From contig CAYJPA010000073.1 of assembly GCA_964371945.1 (NCBI GenBank), positions 1-31,707 on the forward strand: DNA of 31,707 nucleotides, written 5' to 3'. The notes beneath the pieces were generated by a model. It made no database searches, was not told the DNA's origin, and saw only the letters and a program-made list of their open reading frames with translations. Origin of the DNA: CAYJPA01 sp964371945 (GTDB lineage: Bacteria > Chloroflexota > Chloroflexia > Thermomicrobiales > UBA6265). The position numbers were made by a program, and so were the translations under genes. Every line of letters begins with the position of its first letter. Within the stretch, counting starts at the first letter, position 1. Positions 24,143 to 31,707 of this stretch are shown here, piece by piece.

Positions 24143-25326
24143 CGTTGGCAAGCACACTGATAACACAGACTCGTGGGTTACCCACGCCGGCCGGTGCAAC
24201 TTCATCGCGGATATTCCTTTCGCCGCCGCACATGAGCGGCGGCGAGATGCGCTTTATCGAAGAGGCATTCGCGACGAATTGGATCGCGCCGATCGGGCCG
24301 AACGTCACGGCATTCGAACAGGATGTTGCCACGCTCGTCGGTTCGGACCACGCGGTCGCGCTTTCGTCCGGCAGCGCCGCGCTGCATCTGGCGTTGGTCG
24401 TGGCGGGCGTCGGCCCGGGCGACGATGTGCTCGTGTCGTCGTTCACCTTTTCGGCGAGCGCGAACCCGATCGCGTATTTGGGCGCGCGACCGGTGTTCAT
24501 CGACAGCGAGCGGACGTCGTGGAACATGGATCCGGCGTTGCTGGCGGAGGCACTGGACGCTCGCGCCAAGAGCGGGCGGTTGCCGAAAGCGGTTATTCTC
24601 GCCCACATTTATGGGCAGAGCGCGGATATCGATCCGATCCTCGAGGCGTGCGATCGATACGGCGTGCCATTGATCGAGGATGCGGCTGAAGCCCTGGGAG
24701 GAACCTACAAGGGCCGCTCGCCGGGCGTTTTCGGCGAGACCGGGTGTTACTCGTTCAATGGCAACAAGATCATCACGACCTCGGGTGGGGGGATGCTGGT
24801 TACCAATGACGCGGCGATCGCCACCCGCGCTCGTAAGCTGGCGACACAGGCGCGCGAACCTGCGCCGCATTACCAACACACGGAGATTGGCTACAACTAC
24901 CGGCTGAGCAATGTGCTGGCCGGAATCGGCCGCGCGCAGCTCGCGGTGCTCGAAGAACGGGTCGCGGCGCGACGTCGTATTTTCGACGGTTACATGCGCT
25001 CGCTTGGCGGTCTCCCCGGAATCGCGTTTCAAACGGAGGCGCCGTGGGGACGACACAGCCGCTGGCTGACGTGCATGACGATCGATCCCGCGGGGTTCGG
25101 CGCCGACCGGGAGGCGGTGCGGCTGGCGCTCGAGTCGGAGAATATCGAGTCCCGCCCGTTCTGGAAGCCGCTGCACCTGCAGCCCGTGTTCGCGGAGTGC
25201 GAGGCGATCGGTGGTGAGGTCGCCGAAGGACTCTTCACACAAGGACTCTGTCTGCCGTCCGGTTCCAGCCTGACCGATACCGAGCGTTCTCGAGTAATCG
25301 ACATCGTCTACGATTGTGCCGGATAG
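24139..25326 (+). CDS. DegT/DnrJ/EryC1-family PLP aminotransferase
   Basis: A 395-residue protein whose TTG overlaps the preceding stop (TTGA). Family motifs are 'MSGGEMRFIEEAFATNWIAP', 'ALSSGSAALHLAL', 'LIEDAAEALGGTYKGR' (PLP-ring Asp) and 'SFNGNKIITTSGGGMLV' with the Schiff-base Lys210. Later 'RLSNVLAGIGRAQL' is also typical. With the upstream 4,6-dehydratase it would give a UDP-4-amino-4,6-dideoxy-N-acetylhexosamine, as PglE does. Its DNA is noticeably more GC-rich than the neighbouring genes, which suggests it was acquired separately. Confidence 0.92.
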   Translation: MTLASTLITQTRGLPTPAGATSSRIFLSPPHMSGGEMRFIEEAFATNWIAPIGPNVTAFEQDVATLVGSDHAVALSSGSAALHLALVVAGVGPGDDVLVSSFTFSASANPIAYLGARPVFIDSERTSWNMDPALLAEALDARAKSGRLPKAVILAHIYGQSADIDPILEACDRYGVPLIEDAAEALGGTYKGRSPGVFGETGCYSFNGNKIITTSGGGMLVTNDAAIATRARKLATQAREPAPHYQHTEIGYNYRLSNVLAGIGRAQLAVLEERVAARRRIFDGYMRSLGGLPGIAFQTEAPWGRHSRWLTCMTIDPAGFGADREAVRLALESENIESRPFWKPLHLQPVFAECEAIGGEVAEGLFTQGLCLPSGSSLTDTERSRVIDIVYDCAG

Positions 25327-25385
25327 TGGCGACGATCGCATGAGTCACTCGATGCTAGGCGATTCCACTCGAGGATATTCATTCC

Positions 25386-26702
25386 ATGCCGTTTGAGCCC
25401 TACCGCCTCGATCGTCTTTGTGTCCTTGGGCTGGGCTACATTGGACTGCCGACCGCGGCGATGTTTGCCACCCATGGCAAGCAAGTGTTAGGTGTTGACA
25501 CCAACACGGACGTCGTCGAGACGCTGCGGCGAGGTGCGATTCACATCGAAGAGCCTGGGCTGGCGGCGTTCGTTCAGGCTGCTCTCTCGAGTGGACAGTT
25601 ACAGGTCGCCACCGAGCCCGTGCTCGCGGATGTATTCATTCTGGCGGTTCCGACACCGTGCCAAGACGAACACAAGCCGGACTTGAGCTTCGTCCAGAAT
25701 GCAGCGCGGATGATTGTTCCGCTTCTCCGTCCGGGCAACCTCGTCATCCTTGAGAGCACCTCGCCTCCTGGTACGACCGTGAGTCTCATTCCGATTCTCG
25801 AAGAGAGCGGTCTGGAGGTCGGTGTGGATCTCCTGCTGGCGCATTCGCCGGAACGGGTGCTCCCAGGCCGGATTCTGACGGAGCTTGTGCAAAATGACCG
25901 CGTCATCGGCGGGCAAACGAGAGCTGCCGCAGAGGCCGGCGCTACGCTGTATCGTGCATTCGTGGCCGGCGAGATCCTCCTGACCGATGCGACGACTGCC
26001 GAGCTTGTGAAACTGATGGAGAACACGTACCGGGATGTCAACATCGCACTCGCAAACGAGTTTAGCCGCGTAGCGAGAGCGATCGGAATCGACGTTAACG
26101 AGGCGATCGCTCTAGCGAACCACCATCCCAGAGTTGACATCCTGAAACCGGGTCCTGGCGTTGGCGGACACTGCATCGCGGTTGATCCCTGGTTCATCGT
26201 CGACGCTGCTCCCCAGGTAACACCGCTGATCCGTGCCGCTCGAGAGGTCAATGATGGCCAGCCCGCAGTGGTGGTCGAATTGATCGAAGGCGTGGTGGCG
26301 GGCATCAAGCACCCGACGATCGCACTGCTGGGCCTTGCCTACAAGGCGGACATTGACGACCTGCGGGAGAGCCCGGCGATGCAGATCGCCTCTCTGCTTT
26401 GGGAACGAGGATATACGCTCCGATTGCACGATGCGTACGCAACGGCACTGCCGGATGGAACGCCTCTGACGAACGATCTGATCGACGTCCTGGCGGGTTC
26501 GGACGCGCTCGTCATCCTCACCGATCACACCGCTTATCGAGGATTGCGACCTGACGACCCGGCGCCGTTGGTGATGCGCGGAAGAATTGCCGTCGACACC
26601 CGGTGCTGCCTGGACGCTGCGCTTTGGCGATCAGGCGGATTTGACGTGCATCAACTGGGCGTCGGGAAGGCTCCCGAACGGGTTGCGGTGACGTCGCGGT
26701 GA
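25386..26702 (+). CDS. wecC: UDP-N-acetyl-D-mannosaminuronate dehydrogenase (WecC-like)
   Basis: A 438-residue protein; GAGGATAT precedes the ATG. The NAD-binding 'LCVLGLGYIGLPTAAMFATH' is at the N-terminus, 'LLAHSPERVLPGRILTEL' and 'ELVKLMENTYRDVNIALANE' lie in the centre, and the catalytic Cys263 is in 'GPGVGGHCIAVDPWF'. The enzyme oxidises UDP-ManNAc to UDP-ManNAcA with two NAD+. The 'CIAVDPWF' form points to WecC rather than UDP-glucose dehydrogenase. The next gene, whose start overlaps this stop (GTGA), makes its substrate. Confidence 0.92.
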   Translation: MPFEPYRLDRLCVLGLGYIGLPTAAMFATHGKQVLGVDTNTDVVETLRRGAIHIEEPGLAAFVQAALSSGQLQVATEPVLADVFILAVPTPCQDEHKPDLSFVQNAARMIVPLLRPGNLVILESTSPPGTTVSLIPILEESGLEVGVDLLLAHSPERVLPGRILTELVQNDRVIGGQTRAAAEAGATLYRAFVAGEILLTDATTAELVKLMENTYRDVNIALANEFSRVARAIGIDVNEAIALANHHPRVDILKPGPGVGGHCIAVDPWFIVDAAPQVTPLIRAAREVNDGQPAVVVELIEGVVAGIKHPTIALLGLAYKADIDDLRESPAMQIASLLWERGYTLRLHDAYATALPDGTPLTNDLIDVLAGSDALVILTDHTAYRGLRPDDPAPLVMRGRIAVDTRCCLDAALWRSGGFDVHQLGVGKAPERVAVTSR

Positions 26703-27877
26703 TAACAGTCCTCTCCGTCTTTGGGACGCGTCCAGAGGCCATCAAAATGGCTCCAGTTATACGCGAGCTTGCGAAATACCCGGGAGTCTTTCGCTCAGTC
26801 GTCTGCGTCACTGGACAGCACAGGGAGATGCTTGATCAGGTTCTGAACCTGTTCGAGATCGAGCCAGACTACGACCTTGCCGTGATGACACCGGATCAGA
26901 CACTTTCAGGTGTCGCAGCTGCGGTCCTGACCGGACTCGATCCGATTCTGGCAGAGATACGGCCGGACTGGGTGCTGGTCCAGGGTGACACGACGACCGC
27001 GATGGCCGCCTCACTCGGCGCATTTTACCGGCGGATCTCAGTCGGTCATGTCGAGGCAGGATTACGCACAGACGACAAATGGCAGCCGTTTCCCGAGGAG
27101 ATCAACCGGCGTGTCACCAGCGTGGTTGCCGATCTCCATTTTGCGCCGACTGAATGGGCGGCTGGAAACCTCCGCCGTGAAGGTGTGCCAGAAGAACGAA
27201 TTCTTGTCACTGGTAATACGGTGACCGACGCGATTCAGTGGGCTGTAACGTTGCCGTATGATCCTGCGATCCCACCGCTCGCCATTCTCCCAATCAACAA
27301 AAAGCGGCTGATTCTAGTTACGGCACACCGCCGCGAAAGTTTCGGGCGAGGTATCGTCGAGATTTGTGAAGCATTGCGTGAGATCGCGACACGGGACGAC
27401 GTATACATCGTTTACCCGGTGCATATGAATCCGAACGTCTGGGAACCTGTGCATGCCGCTCTAGACGCGGTGGCAAATATTATCTTGATACCACCGCTTG
27501 ACTATCGACCAATGGTTTGGCTCCTGCAGCAATGCCATTTCGTAATCTCGGATTCTGGAGGCATCCAGGAAGAAGCACCGGGCCTCGGCAAGCCGGTGTT
27601 GGTGCTGCGCGAGACGACTGAGCGGCCAGAAGGCATAAAGGCTGGTACCGTTCTCCTTGTGGGCACCTGCCGGGAGCGCATTGTCGAATGGTCGAACCGG
27701 TTGCTTGACGAGCCTGTCGCTTATGAGCGAATGGCTCGAGGAGTCAACCCGTATGGCGACGGGAGATCTGCGGAGCGGATTGTTGATGCATTGGCTGCGG
27801 ACCCTCACAACACGCTTTTGAAGAGCGGTGAGCACATCAGCCTTACCGATCTGCGGCCAGAATCCGCAGATCGGTAA
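26699..27877 (+). CDS. wecB: UDP-N-acetylglucosamine 2-epimerase (non-hydrolysing)
   Basis: A 392-residue protein starting at a GTG that overlaps the wecC stop. Family landmarks are 'VFGTRPEAIKMAPVIREL', 'TGQHREML', 'VQGDTTTAMAASLGAFY' (Asp), 'GHVEAGLRT' (Glu), 'PEEINRRVTS' (Glu), 'VTAHRRESFGRG' (His), 'SDSGGIQEEAP' and 'VLRETTERPEG'. It interconverts UDP-GlcNAc and UDP-ManNAc, feeding WecC. Its last dozen codons lie within a 20-bp perfect inverted repeat (27837-27883), so the C-terminal 'SLTDLRPESADR' is dictated by a hairpin and is probably not conserved. Confidence 0.95.
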   Translation: MITVLSVFGTRPEAIKMAPVIRELAKYPGVFRSVVCVTGQHREMLDQVLNLFEIEPDYDLAVMTPDQTLSGVAAAVLTGLDPILAEIRPDWVLVQGDTTTAMAASLGAFYRRISVGHVEAGLRTDDKWQPFPEEINRRVTSVVADLHFAPTEWAAGNLRREGVPEERILVTGNTVTDAIQWAVTLPYDPAIPPLAILPINKKRLILVTAHRRESFGRGIVEICEALREIATRDDVYIVYPVHMNPNVWEPVHAALDAVANIILIPPLDYRPMVWLLQQCHFVISDSGGIQEEAPGLGKPVLVLRETTERPEGIKAGTVLLVGTCRERIVEWSNRLLDEPVAYERMARGVNPYGDGRSAERIVDALAADPHNTLLKSGEHISLTDLRPESADR

Positions 27878-27883
27878 GGCTGA
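27837..27883 (+). repeat. 20-bp perfect inverted repeat at the end of wecB
   Basis: The left arm TCAGCCTTACCGATCTGCGG (27837-27856) and its exact complement (27864-27883) have a 7-base loop, CCAGAAT. It contains the wecB stop. No T-run follows, so it is not a typical terminator. It may set mRNA stability or differential expression within the operon. Confidence 0.85.
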
Positions 27884-27933
27884 ACGGTTCGATCGTTTAC
27901 CGAAATATATAGTCAGACAAAGGATATAACCAA

Positions 27934-28944
27934 ATGAGAATTCTCGTTACAGGTAGCGCGGGATTCATGGGATCTCACCTCGTGGATGAACTCATTGATG
28001 CGGGCCATACCGTCCATGGCATCGACAATTGCTCGATTGGGCGCATTAGTAATGTAACGGAAAGGGCCCGAGCGACCTTTCACAATCTAGATCTACGAGA
28101 TGCGCAAGTCGTGGAAGAATTCGTACGCGAGGTCAAACCGGAACTTTGCTACCACCTTGCGGCATGGGCACATGAGGGACTGTCTCAGTTCATGCCCAGG
28201 CTCATAACAGAAAATAACTACAATGCATTTCTGAATTTGATCGTTCCCTTGATCAACGTTGGTTGTTTGCGGATCGTTGTATGCTCGTCAATGAGCGTAT
28301 ACGGCAGTCAAACACCTCCGTTCGATGAGGGCATGCGTCGGCAACCCGAAGACATCTATGCCATCGCTAAGACTGCCATGGAGGAAGCGATCGAGGTTCT
28401 CGCGGACGTCCACGGCATCGAATACACCATTATCAGGCCACACAACGTCTATGGACCACGTCAGATTATTTGGGATCCCTACCGCAACGTCGTCGGCATA
28501 TTCGTGAATCGCGCGATGAAAGGACTCCAACCGATCATTTACGGAGATGGCAACCAAACCCGTGCCTTCTCGTTCATTGATGACGTTACTCCTTATATTG
28601 CGAGAGCTGGATTTGCGGATAATGCTTGCGGTCACATAATCAATGTTGGACCTCTTGAGGAGTACTCCATCAACGACCTTGCGCACACAGTGCTGGAGGC
28701 GTTCGGCATCGACGATGTGCCGATTTACCTCCCTCCTCGCCCTCGAGAAGTGATGCACGCCTACTGCACGAATGACAAAGCGAGAGAATACCTGGGTTAC
28801 AAAACATCGATTTCGCTGCAGCAAGGCGTTACCCAGATGGTGGAATGGGCGAAACAGCTCGGTCCGCAGGAGTTTCAATACCTGGAAGATCTTGAGCTAA
28901 CTGGGAATAACGTGCCAAAAACATGGCTAGATAAAATTATGTGA
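27934..28944 (+). CDS. NAD-dependent epimerase/dehydratase (extended SDR)
   Basis: A 336-residue protein with AAAGGA about nine bases before the ATG. It has the glycine-rich 'VTGSAGFMGSHLVDELIDAG', 'YHLAAWAHEGLSQF', 'IVVCSSMSVYGSQTPPF' with the catalytic Ser region, and Tyr142-x3-Lys146 in 'DIYAIAKTAMEEA'. 'IIRPHNVYGPRQ' and 'FSFIDDVTPYI' are usual for nucleotide-sugar 4-epimerases. The substrate is not predictable; a UDP-hexose or UDP-HexNAc is likely from context. From here on the DNA is clearly more AT-rich than upstream. Confidence 0.9.
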   Translation: MRILVTGSAGFMGSHLVDELIDAGHTVHGIDNCSIGRISNVTERARATFHNLDLRDAQVVEEFVREVKPELCYHLAAWAHEGLSQFMPRLITENNYNAFLNLIVPLINVGCLRIVVCSSMSVYGSQTPPFDEGMRRQPEDIYAIAKTAMEEAIEVLADVHGIEYTIIRPHNVYGPRQIIWDPYRNVVGIFVNRAMKGLQPIIYGDGNQTRAFSFIDDVTPYIARAGFADNACGHIINVGPLEEYSINDLAHTVLEAFGIDDVPIYLPPRPREVMHAYCTNDKAREYLGYKTSISLQQGVTQMVEWAKQLGPQEFQYLEDLELTGNNVPKTWLDKIM

Positions 28945-29072
28945 TACCGAATTTGTAGCAAACGACATCAGTGTGCAATCCATATTGCTTCTCATAGGAC
29001 ACGGGATTGCTCCTAAAATCGTCACGGTCTGTCGCTGACCGTGTGTACGTTTCGAGTAGGATCGGTTTTTCA

Positions 29073-30095
29073 ATGACAACCCTGCCTCGATTTGTCATAA
29101 CGGCCGCAATACCAACCTACAAGCGCCCAAGGGAGTTCCAACGGGCTCTCGAGTCAGTGTTGGCACAGTCAGTTCAACCTGATTTCATTGTAGTCGGCGA
29201 TGACGCGAGCCAGGAAGAAATATGCAATATTGTCGAGTTGCACAAAGACGACCGCATCACGTATGTACCGCGCCAAAGCAAAATCAATATGACTGACAAC
29301 TGGGATTTCGTGATGCGTTGGGCCGAGACAGGACTCGTTGCGCTACTCGAAGATGACAATATATGGGAACCGGATCATCTAGAGTTGGCTACATCACTCT
29401 ACGCGAAGTATCCCAATGCAGGCATCTACCATGCAGGTCACAAGGAGGCTCATGACTATGACGGAAAGTTGGAAATCTATCGAGAGTACCTTCCACCTTG
29501 GCACGCCGCCCTAGCGCCGAGAGGCGGAGGAGTAGTGCCAGCAAAGGATGTCGTGTTTGACGCGCTGCTCGGCGGGTCGATAAACGCAAGCACAGTGGTA
29601 GTTGCGTGCGACATCCTGAAACAAATGCCACGCTTTGACCATCGTTACGTAATGGGAATGGACACATTGATGTGGTCCAGAATCGCGATGTCGGCACCGT
29701 GTATCTATGGTCCCGCTTATGACACGATCTATACGTATCACGGTCACAACGCAAGTACGAATGAGATCCGCAGCCGACGAGCCGGCTCCCAGGTCCGTGC
29801 AAGTCGTCGCCTGCTCTTGGCAGAAGCCCTGGAACAAGGAGTAGTCACGCTGGAAGATTTGAAGGAATTCTTGGCTGACTTATCCGATAAGTCGATTGGC
29901 GGTGTTCTCACGATGCTTGCTCACGGTTCGGTGGAGCCCGACGTCAGAATGGTTGTGCGGGATGCTTGGAAGCGCCGCAAAAGCGCTCGGAATAGCACGG
30001 GATACATGCGGATGAGTCGATTCTTCGGGTTTCCAAGCTTAGCTCATGTCGACCGGATCGATAAAGTGTTAGCATTGTGGAACAAGATAAAATGA
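29073..30095 (+). CDS. family 2 glycosyltransferase
   Basis: A 340-residue protein. The ATG at 29073 is preferred over the upstream start at 29007, because the GT-A fold begins right after it ('VITAAIPTYKRPREFQRALE'). 'DFIVVGDDASQEEICNI' is the nucleotide-binding strand and 'VALLEDDNIWEPDHLELA' the metal-binding acidic motif. The C-terminal third is helical, with no membrane segment. It would add one sugar to the lipid-linked glycan. The next gene's ATG overlaps its stop (ATGA). Confidence 0.88.
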   Translation: MTTLPRFVITAAIPTYKRPREFQRALESVLAQSVQPDFIVVGDDASQEEICNIVELHKDDRITYVPRQSKINMTDNWDFVMRWAETGLVALLEDDNIWEPDHLELATSLYAKYPNAGIYHAGHKEAHDYDGKLEIYREYLPPWHAALAPRGGGVVPAKDVVFDALLGGSINASTVVVACDILKQMPRFDHRYVMGMDTLMWSRIAMSAPCIYGPAYDTIYTYHGHNASTNEIRSRRAGSQVRASRRLLLAEALEQGVVTLEDLKEFLADLSDKSIGGVLTMLAHGSVEPDVRMVVRDAWKRRKSARNSTGYMRMSRFFGFPSLAHVDRIDKVLALWNKIK

Positions 30096-31498
30096 ACACT
30101 ACCGTTTGGCGGAAACTCTCCTCAAGATTGGGCCTGAACATTGAGGGCGACGAAACCCGTCGTTTCCGCAAGGCGCGAATCACCATGCTGGCTTTGCTAG
30201 CCAACCGAGCACTCAATATCGGCGTTAAGTTTGCCATCATTCCGCTGTCTCTTTCCGTCCTGGGCCGGGAATTCTACGGCGCCTGGTTGATACTCTTGTC
30301 CTTCGCCTCCTGGTTTAACATGTCGGACGCGGGCATGTCGTCGGCGCTGATGAACCATTTGTCCGGGGCAATCGGCAGGGACGATCGGGCGGCCATCAAA
30401 TCCCTGGTATCTACCGGAACGATTCTCTTGACGGTGATTGGACTCGTCATTTCCGCCGTTGGGATCCTAGCCGTTTTCGTTGCACCCGTGGAACAAGTGC
30501 TGGGTTTACGAGATATCTCCTTTCAATTGGACATCAGATTGACCGCAGCGCTCCTGTTAACGGTGAACATTGGCTTCCTGAGTAGGCGGTTGCCAGATGT
30601 CATCTTGTCGTCGAAGCAGCAGGGATATTGGGGAGCGTTGTCGGATAGTATTGAACAATTGGCGGCCCTGATTAGCGTCACGATCCTCTACTTTCAGTCG
30701 GATCGATTGATCGCGCTTGTGGGCGGGCAGCCACTCGTTTGGTTTGCACTCGCGGTGACCATCCCGCCAGCAATCGGGGATGCGTCCCTGTGGATTCTCG
30801 TTTGGAAAAGATTCGGACACGACTTTGTGCCATCAATTGGCGCGTTTTCAAGACCCATATTGAGAGTTGTGTTTCGTGATGGTTGGGCATTCTTTACCGG
30901 GATGTGGGGCGAGTTGCTTGTGATTCAAACTCCGATCATCGTGATCGGGCAAGCGCTTGGTGCATCAGCCGTTCCGTTGTTCGCCATTCCATACCAGCTC
31001 TTCTTCAGCGCGTACGCAGCGATTAACATGATCGCGACGCCGGTCTGGCCAGCAATTGCCGAAGCAAACGCGGTCAACGATCGGGCATGGATAAGTAGGT
31101 CATTTCAGAGAATCCTCAAAGAGTCGATGGCGCTCGCCTGCGTTGCGTTTTGCATTCTAGCCATTGCAAGTCCATTCATCATTAAGCACTGGGTGGGTTT
31201 TCAATATGTACCTTCTTGGCCGTTCGTTTTCGCACTAGCCTGTCTTTTTATCCAATGGACGTGGAACTACGTCTTCGTCGTGCTTCTAACCGCTCTTGGC
31301 TTTATATGGTTTCGCGTTTTGAGCGTCATCGCGTTCGGGATTCTTAACGTCATTCTAGATATCTTACTTATTCGACGTTTTGATGTTTTTGGGGTAGCGG
31401 TCGGGATGAACTTAGCGATGCTTCTTACCCAGACTTGGGGACTGCTATTCATCGTTCATAGGTACTGTAAATGGGCGATTCACAAGAAGGCCGTATAA
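30092..31498 (+). CDS. Wzx-like polysaccharide flippase
   Basis: A 468-residue protein with about twelve hydrophobic segments, starting at an ATG that overlaps the upstream stop. The N-terminal 'NRALNIGVKFAIIPLSLSVL', 'GREFYGAWLILLSFASWFNM' and 'SDAGMSSALMNHLSGAIGRDD' are typical of the polysaccharide-transporter branch of the MOP superfamily. It would flip the undecaprenyl-linked repeat unit across the cytoplasmic membrane. No Wzy-type polymerase is seen before the window moves into an IS, so the cluster may continue beyond it or have been interrupted. Confidence 0.88.
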   Translation: MNTTVWRKLSSRLGLNIEGDETRRFRKARITMLALLANRALNIGVKFAIIPLSLSVLGREFYGAWLILLSFASWFNMSDAGMSSALMNHLSGAIGRDDRAAIKSLVSTGTILLTVIGLVISAVGILAVFVAPVEQVLGLRDISFQLDIRLTAALLLTVNIGFLSRRLPDVILSSKQQGYWGALSDSIEQLAALISVTILYFQSDRLIALVGGQPLVWFALAVTIPPAIGDASLWILVWKRFGHDFVPSIGAFSRPILRVVFRDGWAFFTGMWGELLVIQTPIIVIGQALGASAVPLFAIPYQLFFSAYAAINMIATPVWPAIAEANAVNDRAWISRSFQRILKESMALACVAFCILAIASPFIIKHWVGFQYVPSWPFVFALACLFIQWTWNYVFVVLLTALGFIWFRVLSVIAFGILNVILDILLIRRFDVFGVAVGMNLAMLLTQTWGLLFIVHRYCKWAIHKKAV

Positions 31499-31572
31499 TT
31501 GATTAGGATCGCTAGGTTTCACCGTCCTCCACGATAGCGGTATCACGACGCGAATCAATGGAGGAGAACTCG

Positions 31573-31707
31573 ATGGCCACGAGCAATGGTCGTGAACGCG
31601 GCGTCGCCGCACAAACCCTGATCGATGATCCAGACTTCCTACGCGGGCTGGTGGAGCGGTATGAGCGCGGGGAGGGCCGGACCGGATACCGCAACGGGAC
31701 GAAGCCA
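31573..31707 (+). CDS. IS256-like transposase, 5' part only (runs off the window)
   Basis: The ATG follows GGAGGAGAA. The 45 visible codons include 'TLIDDPDFLRGLVE' followed at once by 'RYERGEGRTGYRNGTKP'. 'ER..GRTGYRNG' is the N-terminal signature of IS256/mutator transposases. Most members have about 20 residues between the two segments, so an internal deletion is possible. ATTGATT (31498-31504) and AATCAAT (31553-31559) form an inverted repeat before the gene, perhaps near the element's end. Confidence 0.55.
   Translation, partial: MATSNGRERGVAAQTLIDDPDFLRGLVERYERGEGRTGYRNGTKP

Noticed and set aside
24202..25341. Minus-strand frame of 379 codons opposite the aminotransferase
   Set aside because: High third-position GC of the real gene keeps the opposite frame open; the product is Arg-rich and unlike any protein.

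Overview
The window looks like part of an accessory replicon (megaplasmid or chromid), or an integrated plasmid-like element, in a high-GC bacterium. A Thermomicrobia-like member of the Chloroflexota is my best guess. That placement is inference. It rests on the GC-rich codon use, the N-terminal 'FLQGRIDRRELIRRLT' type of export signal, Thr/Pro-rich surface proteins ending in PQQ-type propellers, and a zinc-ribbon LCP protein. No rRNA, tRNA or CRISPR array was seen. One run of 100 Ns (8054-8153) is an assembly gap inside a repetitive gene.

Layout. (1) 1-7200 is a replication, partition and stability block. It has a HEPN-domain gene with a small partner, then a winged-helix replication-initiator-like gene. 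That gene carries four 23-bp-spaced iterons inside its coding sequence and is preceded by a promoter plus an attenuator-like leader. Next come an orphan Xre antitoxin behind a BrnT-toxin remnant, and a MerR-like/ParA/ParB/winged-helix operon joined by ATGA overlaps. Three copies of a perfect 20-bp palindrome (GTGTAAACCTAGGTTTACAC) lie before, inside and after the par genes; they are probably its parS sites. A small DUF2171/PRC-barrel-like gene with its own terminator follows on the minus strand. (2) 7600-18600 is a mixed region. It contains a large membrane-anchored Thr/Pro-rich protein with an eight-blade PQQ-like propeller, a sugar-phosphate isomerase/epimerase-like TIM barrel, a complete IS701-family element with a likely -1 frameshift, a second divergent ParB-like gene just downstream of that IS, a family 2 glycosyltransferase and a secreted protein of unknown function. 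(3) 18600-21000 holds cell-surface genes: a zinc-ribbon/LCP glycopolymer transferase, and a calcium-repeat protein with a Tat-like signal and an LPDTG sorting motif. (4) 21554-31498 is a polysaccharide operon. Its genes are a fused phosphoglycosyltransferase-like/4,6-dehydratase protein, a DegT aminotransferase, WecC, WecB, an SDR epimerase, a GT2 and a Wzx-type flippase. The window ends in the 5' part of an IS256-like transposase.

How it works together. The first block would replicate, segregate and stabilise the replicon. The last block would make UDP-4-amino-sugar and UDP-ManNAcA precursors, assemble a glycan and flip it. The LCP protein between them could attach a glycopolymer to the wall. 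From about 28000 on the DNA is visibly more AT-rich than the par region, which suggests a separate origin for the end of the glycan cluster.
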